A stretch of DNA of 64,000 nt from Flavobacterium sp. SLB02. GTDB taxonomy: Bacteria > Bacteroidota > Bacteroidia > Flavobacteriales > Flavobacteriaceae. Below are positions 35,801 through 43,033 of the stretch, one piece after another (positions within the stretch are counted from its first letter, which is position 1; each line of letters opens with the position of its first letter). The translations under genes were made by a program, and so were the position numbers. Location of the stretch: positions 1,201,049 to 1,265,048 of the forward strand of contig NZ_CP045928.1 in NCBI RefSeq assembly GCF_009664855.1. Reading direction: 5' to 3'. The notes under the pieces were generated by a model that was given only the letters and a program-made list of their open reading frames with translations, had not been told where the DNA came from and did no database searches.

Positions 35801-35929
35801 GCCAATATCAGGGTAAGCCTCTACCGAGAGTTGTGTCCAGGAATAATAGCCAAATAAGGAAAGGAGTAAAAATAAAGCCAGAATAAGCCAGCGCTTTACT
35901 ATTGTTGTTTCAAATATATTTTGTTTCAT
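32816..35929 (-). CDS. czcA: Heavy-metal efflux RND permease (CzcA-like)
   Basis: 1037 residues, the normal RND length: TM1 near residue 12, two large periplasmic loops and TM2-12. The TM4 motif LGAIDFGIIVDGAIVMME carries the D-x5-D-x6-E pattern of divalent-cation pumps (Zn/Co/Ni/Cd type) and not the pattern of the Cu/Ag CusA type. Other conserved parts: PDIGDVTSQVVTQVPGLAAE and GMTLNVSSAVGFIALFGVA. Proton-driven export from periplasm or cytoplasm through the TolC protein. Confidence 0.93.
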   Translation of the reverse strand: MKQNIFETTIVKRWLILALFLLLSLFGYYSWTQLSVEAYPDIGDVTSQVVTQVPGLAAEEIEQQITIPIERAINGLPGMHVMRSKSTFGLSMVTIVFDDGIEDYFGRTRIQERLNDVELPYGATPGLDPLTSPTGEIYRYIIESKSHDLRELSQLQQYTIIPRIKQVSGVADVTNFGGITTQYQVELDPRKIEQYGLSLSGITETIGKNNANVGGSVINRGDQSYVVRGIGLVKNLEDMGHIVVKSVNGIPIYLNDIGKLKYGNLERKGALGYTDKRGVDYSDNIEGIVLLLKNQNPSVVLKGVNEAVADLNKNYLPEGVQIHAFLDRTSLVETTLSTVSHTLLEGMALVIIVLIVFLGSWRGALLVAITIPISLLIAFILMKLTNIPANLLSLGAIDFGIIVDGAIVMMETILKKREDNECVELTEKSIAEQVKSVARPIFFSTLIIITAYLPLFAFERVEKKLFTPMAFTVGYALFGALLVALLLIPGLAYFIYRKPQKMYHNKWLDKLTSSYHNRIQKIMQAPKKVFAPLIAVLVLAFALTILVGKDFLPPLDEGSIWLQVSLPPGITLEKSKEMSDTLRHRTLKHDEVTYMMVQAGRNDDGTDAWTPSHYECSIGLKPYSEWKSGKTKADLIKELAAEYATMPGYNVGFSQPMIDGVMDKISGAHSELVVKVYGEDYKETRRIAEDIIKTLKNVKGAVDLAIDQEPPLPQIQVIADRQKIAQYGLNVDDVSELIEVAMGGKAVSQIFVGNKVYDITTRYNEESRDNAEKIGNLMLTNSEGIKIPLSQVCDIKLNTGESTIAREMNKRHLTVRLNLRDTDLSSFLSEAQSKIEEKVKYDHEQFKIKWGGQFENQERAYSHLSIIVPLALALMFVLLYGAFGKFRQAGLLMSIVPLALFGGMLALNIRGMTLNVSSAVGFIALFGVAIQNGVIMISHINQLQENGMNLIDAVTNGAKQRFRPVLMTATVAVLGLLPASLATGIGSDVQRPLATVIVYGLMFSTILTLFVLPSLYYLIEKKFGNKNEAIQHKIDNQ

Positions 35930-35938
35930 ATCTCGGTA

Positions 35939-37096
35939 TTATTTTGCTTCAAGGAGATAAAAAGCTCCTTCGCTTATGATTGTTTCATTTGATTTTAATC
36001 CGGATAGGATTGCTATTTTTCCTTTTTTGGAAATTCCAGTTTCAACAGTACGCCTGATATATTTTCCTTTTGCGAATTGAACAAATACAAAACTTTTATC
36101 GTTAAACTGTAAAACAGCTTTGGCCGGAACAAACAATGTATTTTCAGGTGTATCAATAAATTTTACAGTTACATACATCCCTGGTTTAAGTGTATGATCA
36201 TTATTAAGGCAGTCAATTAATACTTGTACACTGCGGGTGGCCTCATCAACCATTTCGTCAACATGGTATATTTTACCTGTGATTTTTTTATCAGGATAAG
36301 AGTCAACCTGAATTTCTGCGCCATCTAATTCATGTATAAAACGAATGTCTTTTTCTTTAATTTGTCCAGAGACCCAGACCTTTTTTAAATCTGCAACTTT
36401 AGCCTTGGGAGCATCATCAGCTTTTATATATTGCCCCATGACCACTTCGTTTGTTATGATTTCTCCTGCAATAGGAGAGGTAATTATTAAGGGTTGGCCA
36501 AAAACAAGTTTGTTCACATTTACCCCAAATATTTTCAGGCTCGCAACAGCATTTTGATATTCTTTTTCATTGACCTGAAAGTTGGTTTGCGTCTCTTCTA
36601 AATCTTTTTGAGAACCTACGCCATTAATTTTTAAATCCTGCTGGCGTTTTAATGAAAGTTTAGCAACCTGATAGGCAGATTTTGCCTGAAAGAAGTTTTT
36701 CTGTGCATCAATGAAATCAGGGGAAACCATTTCGAAAAGAGGTGTTCCAGCCTGAGTTTTCATGCCTAGTTTTAAATATACTTTGGTTACTCTGCCAGAG
36801 AATGGAGGAGCAATTTCTGCATAAAAATTAGGAATCGCTTTTACTGTTCCGGCTGTTATTAATTCTGATTGATACAGCTCGGATTTAACAGTTTCCAATT
36901 TTAATTTAGGTGCAATTGTAGATGTTTCGGGAACAAGAATAGTATCGTTTTGTACGGAATAATTATCTTTCTCTATTGTAGTTTTTTTATCATTACAGGC
37001 AATAAGAATGGTCATTGCAATTAAAAAAAGAATACTATTTTGATTTAGAGTTTTAAATATTAAGAGTTTGTTCTTGGAGTTTCTTTTGTGCATCAT
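35939..37096 (-). CDS. RND periplasmic adaptor (CzcB-like), lipoprotein
   Basis: 385 residues. A likely lipoprotein signal (LIACND, Cys ~34, after hydrophobic ILFLIAMTILI). Membrane-fusion-protein layout: barrel-sandwich halves (PPFSGRVTKVYLKLGMKTQ; SPIAGEIITNEVVMGQYIK), a helical hairpin (about 130-195) and a C-terminal beta-barrel (VRPKAVLQF-type NTLFVPAKAVLQF). Links pump and TolC channel. First gene of the efflux operon. Confidence 0.92.
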   Translation of the reverse strand: MMHKRNSKNKLLIFKTLNQNSILFLIAMTILIACNDKKTTIEKDNYSVQNDTILVPETSTIAPKLKLETVKSELYQSELITAGTVKAIPNFYAEIAPPFSGRVTKVYLKLGMKTQAGTPLFEMVSPDFIDAQKNFFQAKSAYQVAKLSLKRQQDLKINGVGSQKDLEETQTNFQVNEKEYQNAVASLKIFGVNVNKLVFGQPLIITSPIAGEIITNEVVMGQYIKADDAPKAKVADLKKVWVSGQIKEKDIRFIHELDGAEIQVDSYPDKKITGKIYHVDEMVDEATRSVQVLIDCLNNDHTLKPGMYVTVKFIDTPENTLFVPAKAVLQFNDKSFVFVQFAKGKYIRRTVETGISKKGKIAILSGLKSNETIISEGAFYLLEAK

Positions 37097-37113
37097 AATG
37101 GTTTGTTTTTATG

Positions 37114-37148
37114 TAAACCTAACATGTTATTAAAAGCTGTTAGGTTTA
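37114..37148 (-). promoter_or_regulatory. 11-bp inverted repeat in efflux-operon leader
   Basis: TAAACCTAACA (37114-37124) and TGTTAGGTTTA (37138-37148) are perfectly complementary with a 13-nt spacer, 18-52 bp before the adaptor start. It may fold in the mRNA or act as an operator. A -7 box TATTTTTG reads at 37216-37209 on this strand. Confidence 0.55.
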
Positions 37149-37217
37149 TGTTGAAGTTTAGGCGAGAACTATTTTTATTAAACAAAACAGCTTCCTTTTA
37201 TAATGGTGCAAAAATAG

Positions 37218-37241
37218 AACAACCCCTTAAGAGGGGCTGTT
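37218..37241 (-). terminator. Inverted repeat between the two-component genes and efflux genes
   Basis: CCCCT-TAAG-AGGGG with flanking AACA/TGTT gives a compact hairpin followed on the minus strand by TTGTTCTATTTTT. It fits a terminator for the regulator operon; because it abuts the efflux -7 box it may instead be an operator. Confidence 0.5.
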
Positions 37242-37282
37242 AGAGATGTTTTAGAAAAAAATTAGAATTTTATTAGAAAGAC

Positions 37283-38668
37283 TTAATCTATAGTGGATTT
37301 TGTGCTATGATAAAGTTCAACAGTAAATACCGTACCTGATTTTTTATCGGATAAAACCGAGATAGTACCTTTATGAAGTAAGATGATTTTTTGAGTCAAA
37401 GACAATCCAATACCATTTCCATCGGCATAAATTTTATTTGATCCCCGGTAAAATGGTTTAAAGATATGTTTTAAGTCTTCTTCTGAAATTCCAATGCCAT
37501 TATCGGAAAATCGCAAAATAACGGCCTCTTTTTTAAACGAGATGACAACTTTACTTTGTTTGCTTTGAGAGAATTTGCAACCATTTTCAAACAAGTTTAC
37601 AAAGGCTACTTTTAGTAGATATTCATTTCCATGAATGGTGATTTGATCATCATCTTCAAAATCATTTTCAAAATGAATGGCAATATTATAATTTGGATTT
37701 GATTTTTGAACTTGTAGCTGGGCATCAAGTAAAACCTCATCAATACGTATTTGTTTGAATGCAATTTCTGCAGGATCATAGTTAGCTTTAGCAAGATCAA
37801 GTAAGCTATTAGATAATTTTGTTATTTTTCTAGCATCTTGTAATGTGTTTGAGATAATGACTTTATATTCTTCTTTATTTCGTTCTTTATTAGTGGATAG
37901 TTCAAGTTCTGTAATAATAGCAGAAAGAGGTGTTCGTAATTCGTGAGAAATATTAGAAACAAATTGTTTTTGTGAATCAAAGGAATTCTCCAGACGGTCT
38001 AGCATTTTATTAAAAGTAGCTGCAAGTTCTGATATTTCATCTTTACTTTGGTTTGTGTCTAATCGCAGGTCAAGATTTGTAGCAGAGATGTTTTTTGCTT
38101 TGCTTGTCATTCTAACGATAGGTTCAAATGCTTTTCTTGAAAAAAAACGGCCTGCTATATAGAGCAGTAAAATAGATATGATGAAAACAATAATGCAGGT
38201 TTTAAGCAAATTATCTAATTTTATATAGCCAAATCCGTCATATGCTGCAGCTGTAATTAAATATTCTTTTTCTTGAAATTTATATTTCATTCCAATTACC
38301 TGCCAATCATTCTGATAAAATTGTATCTCGCCTTTCTGGACGATTTTATCAATCATTGGCTTTGTTTCTTTTACAACATCTATATCAACAGCATCATGAT
38401 ATAATAATTGAAATGAAGTTGTATAAATGGCCACTTCCACTTCATTTAATGTAGCGCGATTGTTTTTATAAATGTCTTGTAGTGTTTTACTGTTTACTTT
38501 GGCATTAAAAAATAAATTTGCTTTGGTAATTGCTTCTTTTTTTAATAATGCATAAAATTCTTTTTCTCTGTTTTCTCTTGCAGAAACCAGAATAATAGCA
38601 GCAAATACTAATAAAATAGCAGCTGTTATAAAAGTAAACAATATGGTTAGACGAGTTCTGATTTTCAT
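37283..38668 (-). CDS. Sensor histidine kinase (heavy-metal type)
   Basis: 461 residues. TM1 about 9-28, periplasmic domain about 30-160, TM2 about 163-180, HAMP about 180-235, H-box FVSNISHELRTPLSAI about 243, N-box NLFENGCKFSQ about 355 and G-box GNGIGLSLTQKI about 417. CusS/CzcS-like architecture. Overlaps the response-regulator stop by 4 bp, so translation is coupled. Should sense periplasmic metal and activate the regulator. Confidence 0.93.
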   Translation of the reverse strand: MKIRTRLTILFTFITAAILLVFAAIILVSARENREKEFYALLKKEAITKANLFFNAKVNSKTLQDIYKNNRATLNEVEVAIYTTSFQLLYHDAVDIDVVKETKPMIDKIVQKGEIQFYQNDWQVIGMKYKFQEKEYLITAAAYDGFGYIKLDNLLKTCIIVFIISILLLYIAGRFFSRKAFEPIVRMTSKAKNISATNLDLRLDTNQSKDEISELAATFNKMLDRLENSFDSQKQFVSNISHELRTPLSAIITELELSTNKERNKEEYKVIISNTLQDARKITKLSNSLLDLAKANYDPAEIAFKQIRIDEVLLDAQLQVQKSNPNYNIAIHFENDFEDDDQITIHGNEYLLKVAFVNLFENGCKFSQSKQSKVVISFKKEAVILRFSDNGIGISEEDLKHIFKPFYRGSNKIYADGNGIGLSLTQKIILLHKGTISVLSDKKSGTVFTVELYHSTKSTID

Positions 38669-39345
38669 TCTGCTTTCAAAATAAATCCCATTCCGGATCG
38701 GGTATGAATGAGTTTTTTATCAAATTTTTTATCTATTTTTTTTCTTAGATAATTAATATAAACATCAATAAAATTTGTGCCGGTATCAAAAAGAGTATCC
38801 CATACTTTTTCTGCAATTTCTGTTCGGGATAAAACACGTTCCGAATTTTGGAGCATATATTCTAAGAGCTTAAATTCTTTTGGAGTAAGGTTTATTTCAG
38901 TTTTGTTTCTTATTACATTTTTGGTTTGCAGATTCATTTCAAGATCTGCGTATTTTAAAATAAAACCAATGTTGTTTATAGTAGTATTACTTCTTTTTAA
39001 CAAGGCTCTTATACGAACTAAAAGTTCTCTCATTTCAAAAGGTTTTGTCAGATAATCATCTGCTCCGGCATCAAAACCCTCTACTTTATCATTGGTTGTA
39101 CCCAATGCAGTTAGCATTATTATAGGTAAATCGGGTTTAATTTGTCGTATCTCTTTACATAGATCAAGTCCGTCAAGTTTAGGTAGGATAATATCTGTAA
39201 TAATCAAATCATATTGATTATTCAGTGCTAGTTTTTTCCCGGATAAACCATCATAAGCTAGTGTTGGAATAAACCCATGCTCTGTCAGCCCTCTTTGAAT
39301 GAGTTCTGCTACTCTTTGATCATCTTCTATTACTAAAATTTTCAT
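38665..39345 (-). CDS. OmpR-family response regulator (CusR/CzcR-like)
   Basis: 226 residues. Receiver domain (EDDQRVAELI, phosphorylated Asp in LIITDIILPKLDG, Lys in YLTKPFEM) and OmpR winged helix (NLTPKEFKLLEYMLQNSERV, FIDVYINYLRKKID, TRSGMGFIL). Partner kinase overlaps it by 4 bp. Probably activates the efflux operon downstream. A box TAACTTTG lies at 39358-39351, very near the start, so the transcript may have almost no leader. Confidence 0.94.
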   Translation of the reverse strand: MKILVIEDDQRVAELIQRGLTEHGFIPTLAYDGLSGKKLALNNQYDLIITDIILPKLDGLDLCKEIRQIKPDLPIIMLTALGTTNDKVEGFDAGADDYLTKPFEMRELLVRIRALLKRSNTTINNIGFILKYADLEMNLQTKNVIRNKTEINLTPKEFKLLEYMLQNSERVLSRTEIAEKVWDTLFDTGTNFIDVYINYLRKKIDKKFDKKLIHTRSGMGFILKAE

Positions 39346-39525
39346 CTAAACAAAGTTATTACATTGAAAGTAGAATATGTGAAAACGTAATAAATATTTA
39401 ATGATAAGATTATGGTGAGCAATGAACCTAAAGAAAAAGTATTTAAAAATGTAGTAAGTTTGAAATACTGTTTATCCGTAGTAGTTCCTTGCAATACGCT
39501 TAAAGCAGGGCTGCAAATTTAAAGT

Positions 39526-39762
39526 TTATTCGGATTGATTCTCGCTTTTCATTTCCTTTGAACCTCGTCTTACAAGTGTATAGAACTCTTTTAAATGCCA
39601 CCAGGCTGGGCACGTCTCCAGGTCTCCTTTATAATGGTATATAGTTAGAAAACAGCTTTTAAGGAAAAGCTGGGAATCTGTGATTTTAGCCCATGGCTTT
39701 AACTCCACTTCCTCAGGCGGGGGAGTGGCTTCAAAATAACGTTTTATTTCTTCTGGGGTCAT
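39526..39762 (-). CDS. DUF6965-like small protein
   Basis: 78 residues, MTPEEIKRYFEATPPPEEVEL at the N-terminus then an alpha-helical body with FLKSCFLTIYHYK and WWHLKEFYTLV. It resembles the Bacteroidota DUF6965 family, whose function is unknown. It lies before a gene fragment cut by IS6 copy 2; both are on the minus strand and may once have formed a pair. Confidence 0.65.
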   Translation of the reverse strand: MTPEEIKRYFEATPPPEEVELKPWAKITDSQLFLKSCFLTIYHYKGDLETCPAWWHLKEFYTLVRRGSKEMKSENQSE

Positions 39763-39894
39763 GGGGCAAAAATAGGTGAAAATTTCAGGCCTGTCAAGGG
39801 GTGAGGGGGTTTGTTGGCTTACAATTTAAGTTATCTTCTCTGCTTTTGTTCCAACTATACTGGCAGTCATCAAATTACTATGCCGAATTTATTT

Positions 39895-40098
39895 TTACTT
39901 TTTAGAATCAGTTTGAGACCCCTCCGATGGGTCATTATCTATAAGGTCTTTTTCTATGTCCTCCCCGGTTATGTCTTTGGGGTCGCTGTCGGGTTTCTGG
40001 TCAAGGTTCCCCGAGTCATAGGGGTTGCTCTTTGGACCTGTGGTTTTTGGGGCTTTGTTTTGGTTTTGAGAATTACCGTCTTCATGATCGTAATTTTT
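39895..40098 (-). pseudogene. C-terminal gene fragment cut by IS6 copy 2
   Basis: 67 codons on the minus strand running from the IS6 left end to a stop at 39897. The text KTTGPKSNPYDSGNLDQKPD and DPKDITGEDIEKDLIDND is strongly coding, polar and disordered. The 5' part of the gene is not present on the other side of the IS. No family recognised. Confidence 0.6.
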
Positions 40099-40871
40099 GG
40101 TTCTGTCGCATCTACCTACGTTTTAACTTTGCCTTTTTTAAATTGTTAAACTCATGAATACGAAAGGTCATTGCTATCCGAAATCTATTATACTGCAGGC
40201 CGTATATTTTAAGCTTAGGTTTACGTTAAGCTATCGGGATGTTGAAGAGATCATGAAAATGCGAGGAGTTCATGTTGATCATGCTACTATTCAGCGCTGG
40301 GTTTTTAAGTTTACACCTTTCATTGAGTCAGAGATGAAGAAGAGAAAAGGTAAAGTAGGTACAAGTTGGAGATTGGATGAAACCTATATCAAAGTAAAAG
40401 GTATTTGGTGTTATTTATATAGAGCAGTAGATAAACTAGGCAATACAGTAGACTTTCTTTTGACCAGAAGAAGACAAAGAATGAGCGCTCAGTCTTTTCT
40501 AATTAAAGTAATTAGTAATAACTGCATACCAAGAGTAATAAACATTGATAAAAGCGGTTCTAATACCGCAGCGATCAAAGTCTATAACAAGCGTTCGTTC
40601 TCAAAGATTAAAATTCGGCAGTGTAAATATCTCAACAATATTGTAGAACAGGACCATCGATTTATAAAATGGAGGATACAAAACGGGTTAGGCTTTAAAA
40701 GCTTTGAATCAGCAAGACGAACATTGAGTGGAATTGAAGTTGTGCATATGCTGAGAAAGAATCAGATTATTGGACATGGGACAACTATGTTTAAATCATT
40801 CTCTAAATTAGCAGGCTAACTTTTAAATTACTTAAATTCTTATATTTGATTCTGACAGATGCGACAGAACC
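40099..40871 (+). mobile_element. IS6-family insertion sequence, copy 2 (intact)
   Basis: 773 bp, ends GGTTCTGTCGCATCT and AGATGCGACAGAACC perfectly inverted over 15 bp. The 8 bp outside each end differ (TAATTTTT and AATATTAT), so no target duplication remains. It truncates the fragment at 39895. Confidence 0.92.
40154..40819 (+). CDS. IS6-family transposase
   Basis: 221 residues, same DDE motifs as at 15792 (WRLDETYIKVKG, NIDKSG, NNIVEQDHR). Roughly nine of ten residues match the copy at 15792 by eye; differences include HCYPKSI for HSYPKYV. Full length. Confidence 0.93.
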   Translation: MNTKGHCYPKSIILQAVYFKLRFTLSYRDVEEIMKMRGVHVDHATIQRWVFKFTPFIESEMKKRKGKVGTSWRLDETYIKVKGIWCYLYRAVDKLGNTVDFLLTRRRQRMSAQSFLIKVISNNCIPRVINIDKSGSNTAAIKVYNKRSFSKIKIRQCKYLNNIVEQDHRFIKWRIQNGLGFKSFESARRTLSGIEVVHMLRKNQIIGHGTTMFKSFSKLAG

Positions 40872-40881
40872 AATATTATCA

Positions 40882-41412
40882 CTACTTTACCATCTTCCCG
40901 TCAATCTTAATACTTTTCCAATCATCATCTAAACCTTGTCCTTTAACATACGTTACCTGATGTGATTCACCTTTCATATTATCATGGTAAATCATTTCAA
41001 AAGAAAAGGTTATTTTTTTATCAGTTTTTTCTATTACAGTAACTTTGTAATCATTAGTGGTTCCGTCATTAAGGGTAAAGAAACTATCGCCAACTTTGCT
41101 GTTAAACTTTGCTCTGGTATATTGCTTACCTGTTGAATCTGGCCATGATTCCATTAATTGATTATTCTCATCGATTCGAAGATACACTGTCGAAACAGCA
41201 TCACCGCCTATTAAAGAGTAGAATTTGTAGTACAATTTACCATCCATCCTTACGGTATCTTGTATTTCGGTATAATTTTGTGAATCAATTCTCCACTGAT
41301 TTCCGATTTGCATCGGTAAAAAAGAGTTAGCAGGTTCATTATTCATTTGCGGTGTTTTGCAAGATACAAAAAGAAGAAGAATAGCAAAGTATTTCAGAAT
41401 AGCTTTTTTCAT
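40882..41412 (-). CDS. Hypothetical lipoprotein
   Basis: 176 residues from ATG at 41412 (the longer frame to 41526 lacks a signal peptide). Lipobox LFVSC. All-beta mature part beginning FLPMQIGNQWRIDSQNYTEI and containing YLRIDENNQLMESWPDSTG. No family recognised. It is one gene away from IS6 copy 2. Confidence 0.7.
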   Translation of the reverse strand: MKKAILKYFAILLLFVSCKTPQMNNEPANSFLPMQIGNQWRIDSQNYTEIQDTVRMDGKLYYKFYSLIGGDAVSTVYLRIDENNQLMESWPDSTGKQYTRAKFNSKVGDSFFTLNDGTTNDYKVTVIEKTDKKITFSFEMIYHDNMKGESHQVTYVKGQGLDDDWKSIKIDGKMVK

Positions 41413-41574
41413 AATTTTATTGGGGTTATAGATTAAACTCGAAATTATGAATTTAGGCTTTGAACTAATAGCTCGATAACAGCTATATGCTGAACCTAAA
41501 AATAGCACTTTTTCTTCTACTTGCAAATTTAGAAAACGAAATTAACTAATAATTGGTTATTATTAACCATTTTA

Positions 41575-41803
41575 GGTTCTGTCGCATCTATAACTACGTT
41601 TTATCTTTGTCTTTTTTAAATTCTTAAACTTATGAATACTAAAGGTCATTGCTATCCGAAGTCTATTATACTGAAGGCAGTATATTTTAAGCTTAGGTAT
41701 ACATTAAGCTAAGGGGATGTTGAAGAGATTGTGAAAATGCGAGGAGTTTCTGTTGATTATGCTACTATTCAGTGCTGGGTTTATAAGTTTACACCTTTGC
41801 TTA
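41575..41803 (+). mobile_element. IS6 left-end remnant fused to interspersed repeat
   Basis: Begins GGTTCTGTCGCATCT and reads the transposase start (MNTKGHCYPKSIILKAVYF) with an early TAA. It leaves the IS6 sequence at the same base as the copy at 23695 (near CTTAAAGC). Confidence 0.8.
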
Positions 41804-42140
41804 AAGCTGTTTTTAGCAGCTCTTCCCGCTATTTGTTCCAATCTTTTGTGCCGAACCCTGGCACAAAAGGATTTCAGTGCAGACGAGCGAAGCGAACTGG
41901 CGAAGCAATCGGGGCTGCTGCTGAGGAGCCCGGCTCTTTAGACAAATAAAATAAGTAAGGTTATAAAAAAAAAGGCGCCAATTGTCTTCAATTGTCGCCA
42001 TTTGGCTTGTTTGTGACCTCGACGGGACAAATTTCTATAAAATTTATGAAGGATTTGAAGAGATTGGCTTACTGGAAGTAGAGGCTGTCTTTTTATGTCT
42101 TCAATATTTTGGTTTGGATGTCCTGTTGGGGGTTGATGTA
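41804..42140 (+). repeat. Interspersed repeat, copy D
   Basis: Both modules, with GCGAAGCGAACTGGCGAAG, CCCGGCTC, the hairpin GGCGCCAATTG/CAATTGTCGCC (one mismatch) and GGATGTCCTGTTGGGGGTT. Confidence 0.8.
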
Positions 42141-42204
42141 AATTCGGTTCAAATTTTTAATGTTTTTTTGATATGAGAGCATGTAACATTTGAATTCTTT
42201 ATCC

Positions 42205-42274
42205 GATCGCGCGGATATGCACAATGATCGCGCGGAAAATTCTTTGCGGGCATCGATTACAAATCCGAGCGATC
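42205..42274. repeat. GATCGCGCGG triplet element
   Basis: GATCGCGCGGA at 42205-42215 and 42226-42236 (direct) and CCGAGCGATC at 42265-42274 (inverted, one mismatch). G+C-rich islands in AT-rich DNA, resembling REP-like palindromes. Confidence 0.5.
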
Positions 42275-42300
42275 TGGTCATTTAGTGGCAGGTAATGAAT

Positions 42301-42440
42301 TTATTTTAGAGCATAATCTATATAGCCCCCATCTGCTAACAGCTCTGTTCCAGTAATAAAACTTGCATCATCTGACGAAAGAAATAATACTCTTTTCGCG
42401 ATTTCTGCCGGGTCGGCTAATCTCTGCATTGCAAGATCAT
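42301..42440 (-). pseudogene. Short-chain dehydrogenase C-terminal remnant
   Basis: Minus strand reads [19 protein letters not shown] and [19 protein letters not shown] before a stop at 42301. This is the typical SDR C-terminus (DPEEIA..V.FL.SD.ASFITG....DGG). The catalytic and cofactor parts are missing upstream. Confidence 0.75.
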
Positions 42441-43033
42441 AAATACTACAGAAACTGTATCTTTTTTATAGAAAGACCACGGATGAAATCGATCAATTGG
42501 TCAATACTACAATTTGTTTTTAAATAATTTTAGATATCAAAAAGTAGTGATTTAAGGCAAAGAACATATGATAAGCTTATGTATGAATATTACAAAAATC
42601 AAGTTACAGTAAATTTCAGGATTTTTGAATACGTGTCTGACACCTCCAAAATAAATTATAATAAAAATCTTATGCTTGCATAGTATTATTTTGGAGAAAA
42701 TCTACTTCTTACAATTTCAATATTAATTTGTACCAGCTCCCTGAGGTTATGGTACAAATGGTGTAAAGCCAGTGACAGTAACTACAATTACAAAATAAAA
42801 CAGGTTACTGATATGTGCAAATAAAATTTGCAACTGCTTTTTAAAAAAAAAACTGAATCGTCATGATAATTATCATCCCTTTACTACCATAGCAAGCGCA
42901 TATTTACATCAGAATAATGATTACTCCTAAGCAAATATACTTGCAAGCTTTGCAGAATTAAGTAACAATCCTTTCAAAAAAGTATTAGAAATACTTATAA
43001 GAACTTATCAAATAATTAGAAATTAATTTTATT
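42441..43033. other. Non-coding stretch before aspA with an inverted repeat
   Basis: No gene. CTCCAAAATAA (42644-42654) and TTATTTTGGAG (42686-42696) form a perfect 11-bp inverted repeat with a 31-nt spacer. Probably upstream control region of aspA, or an old mobile-element end. Confidence 0.45.

Noticed and set aside
32816..35929. Copper/silver (CusA) assignment for the RND pump
   Set aside because: The TM4 motif is of the Zn/Co/Ni/Cd type (DFGIIVDGAIVMME), so CzcA-like is preferred.
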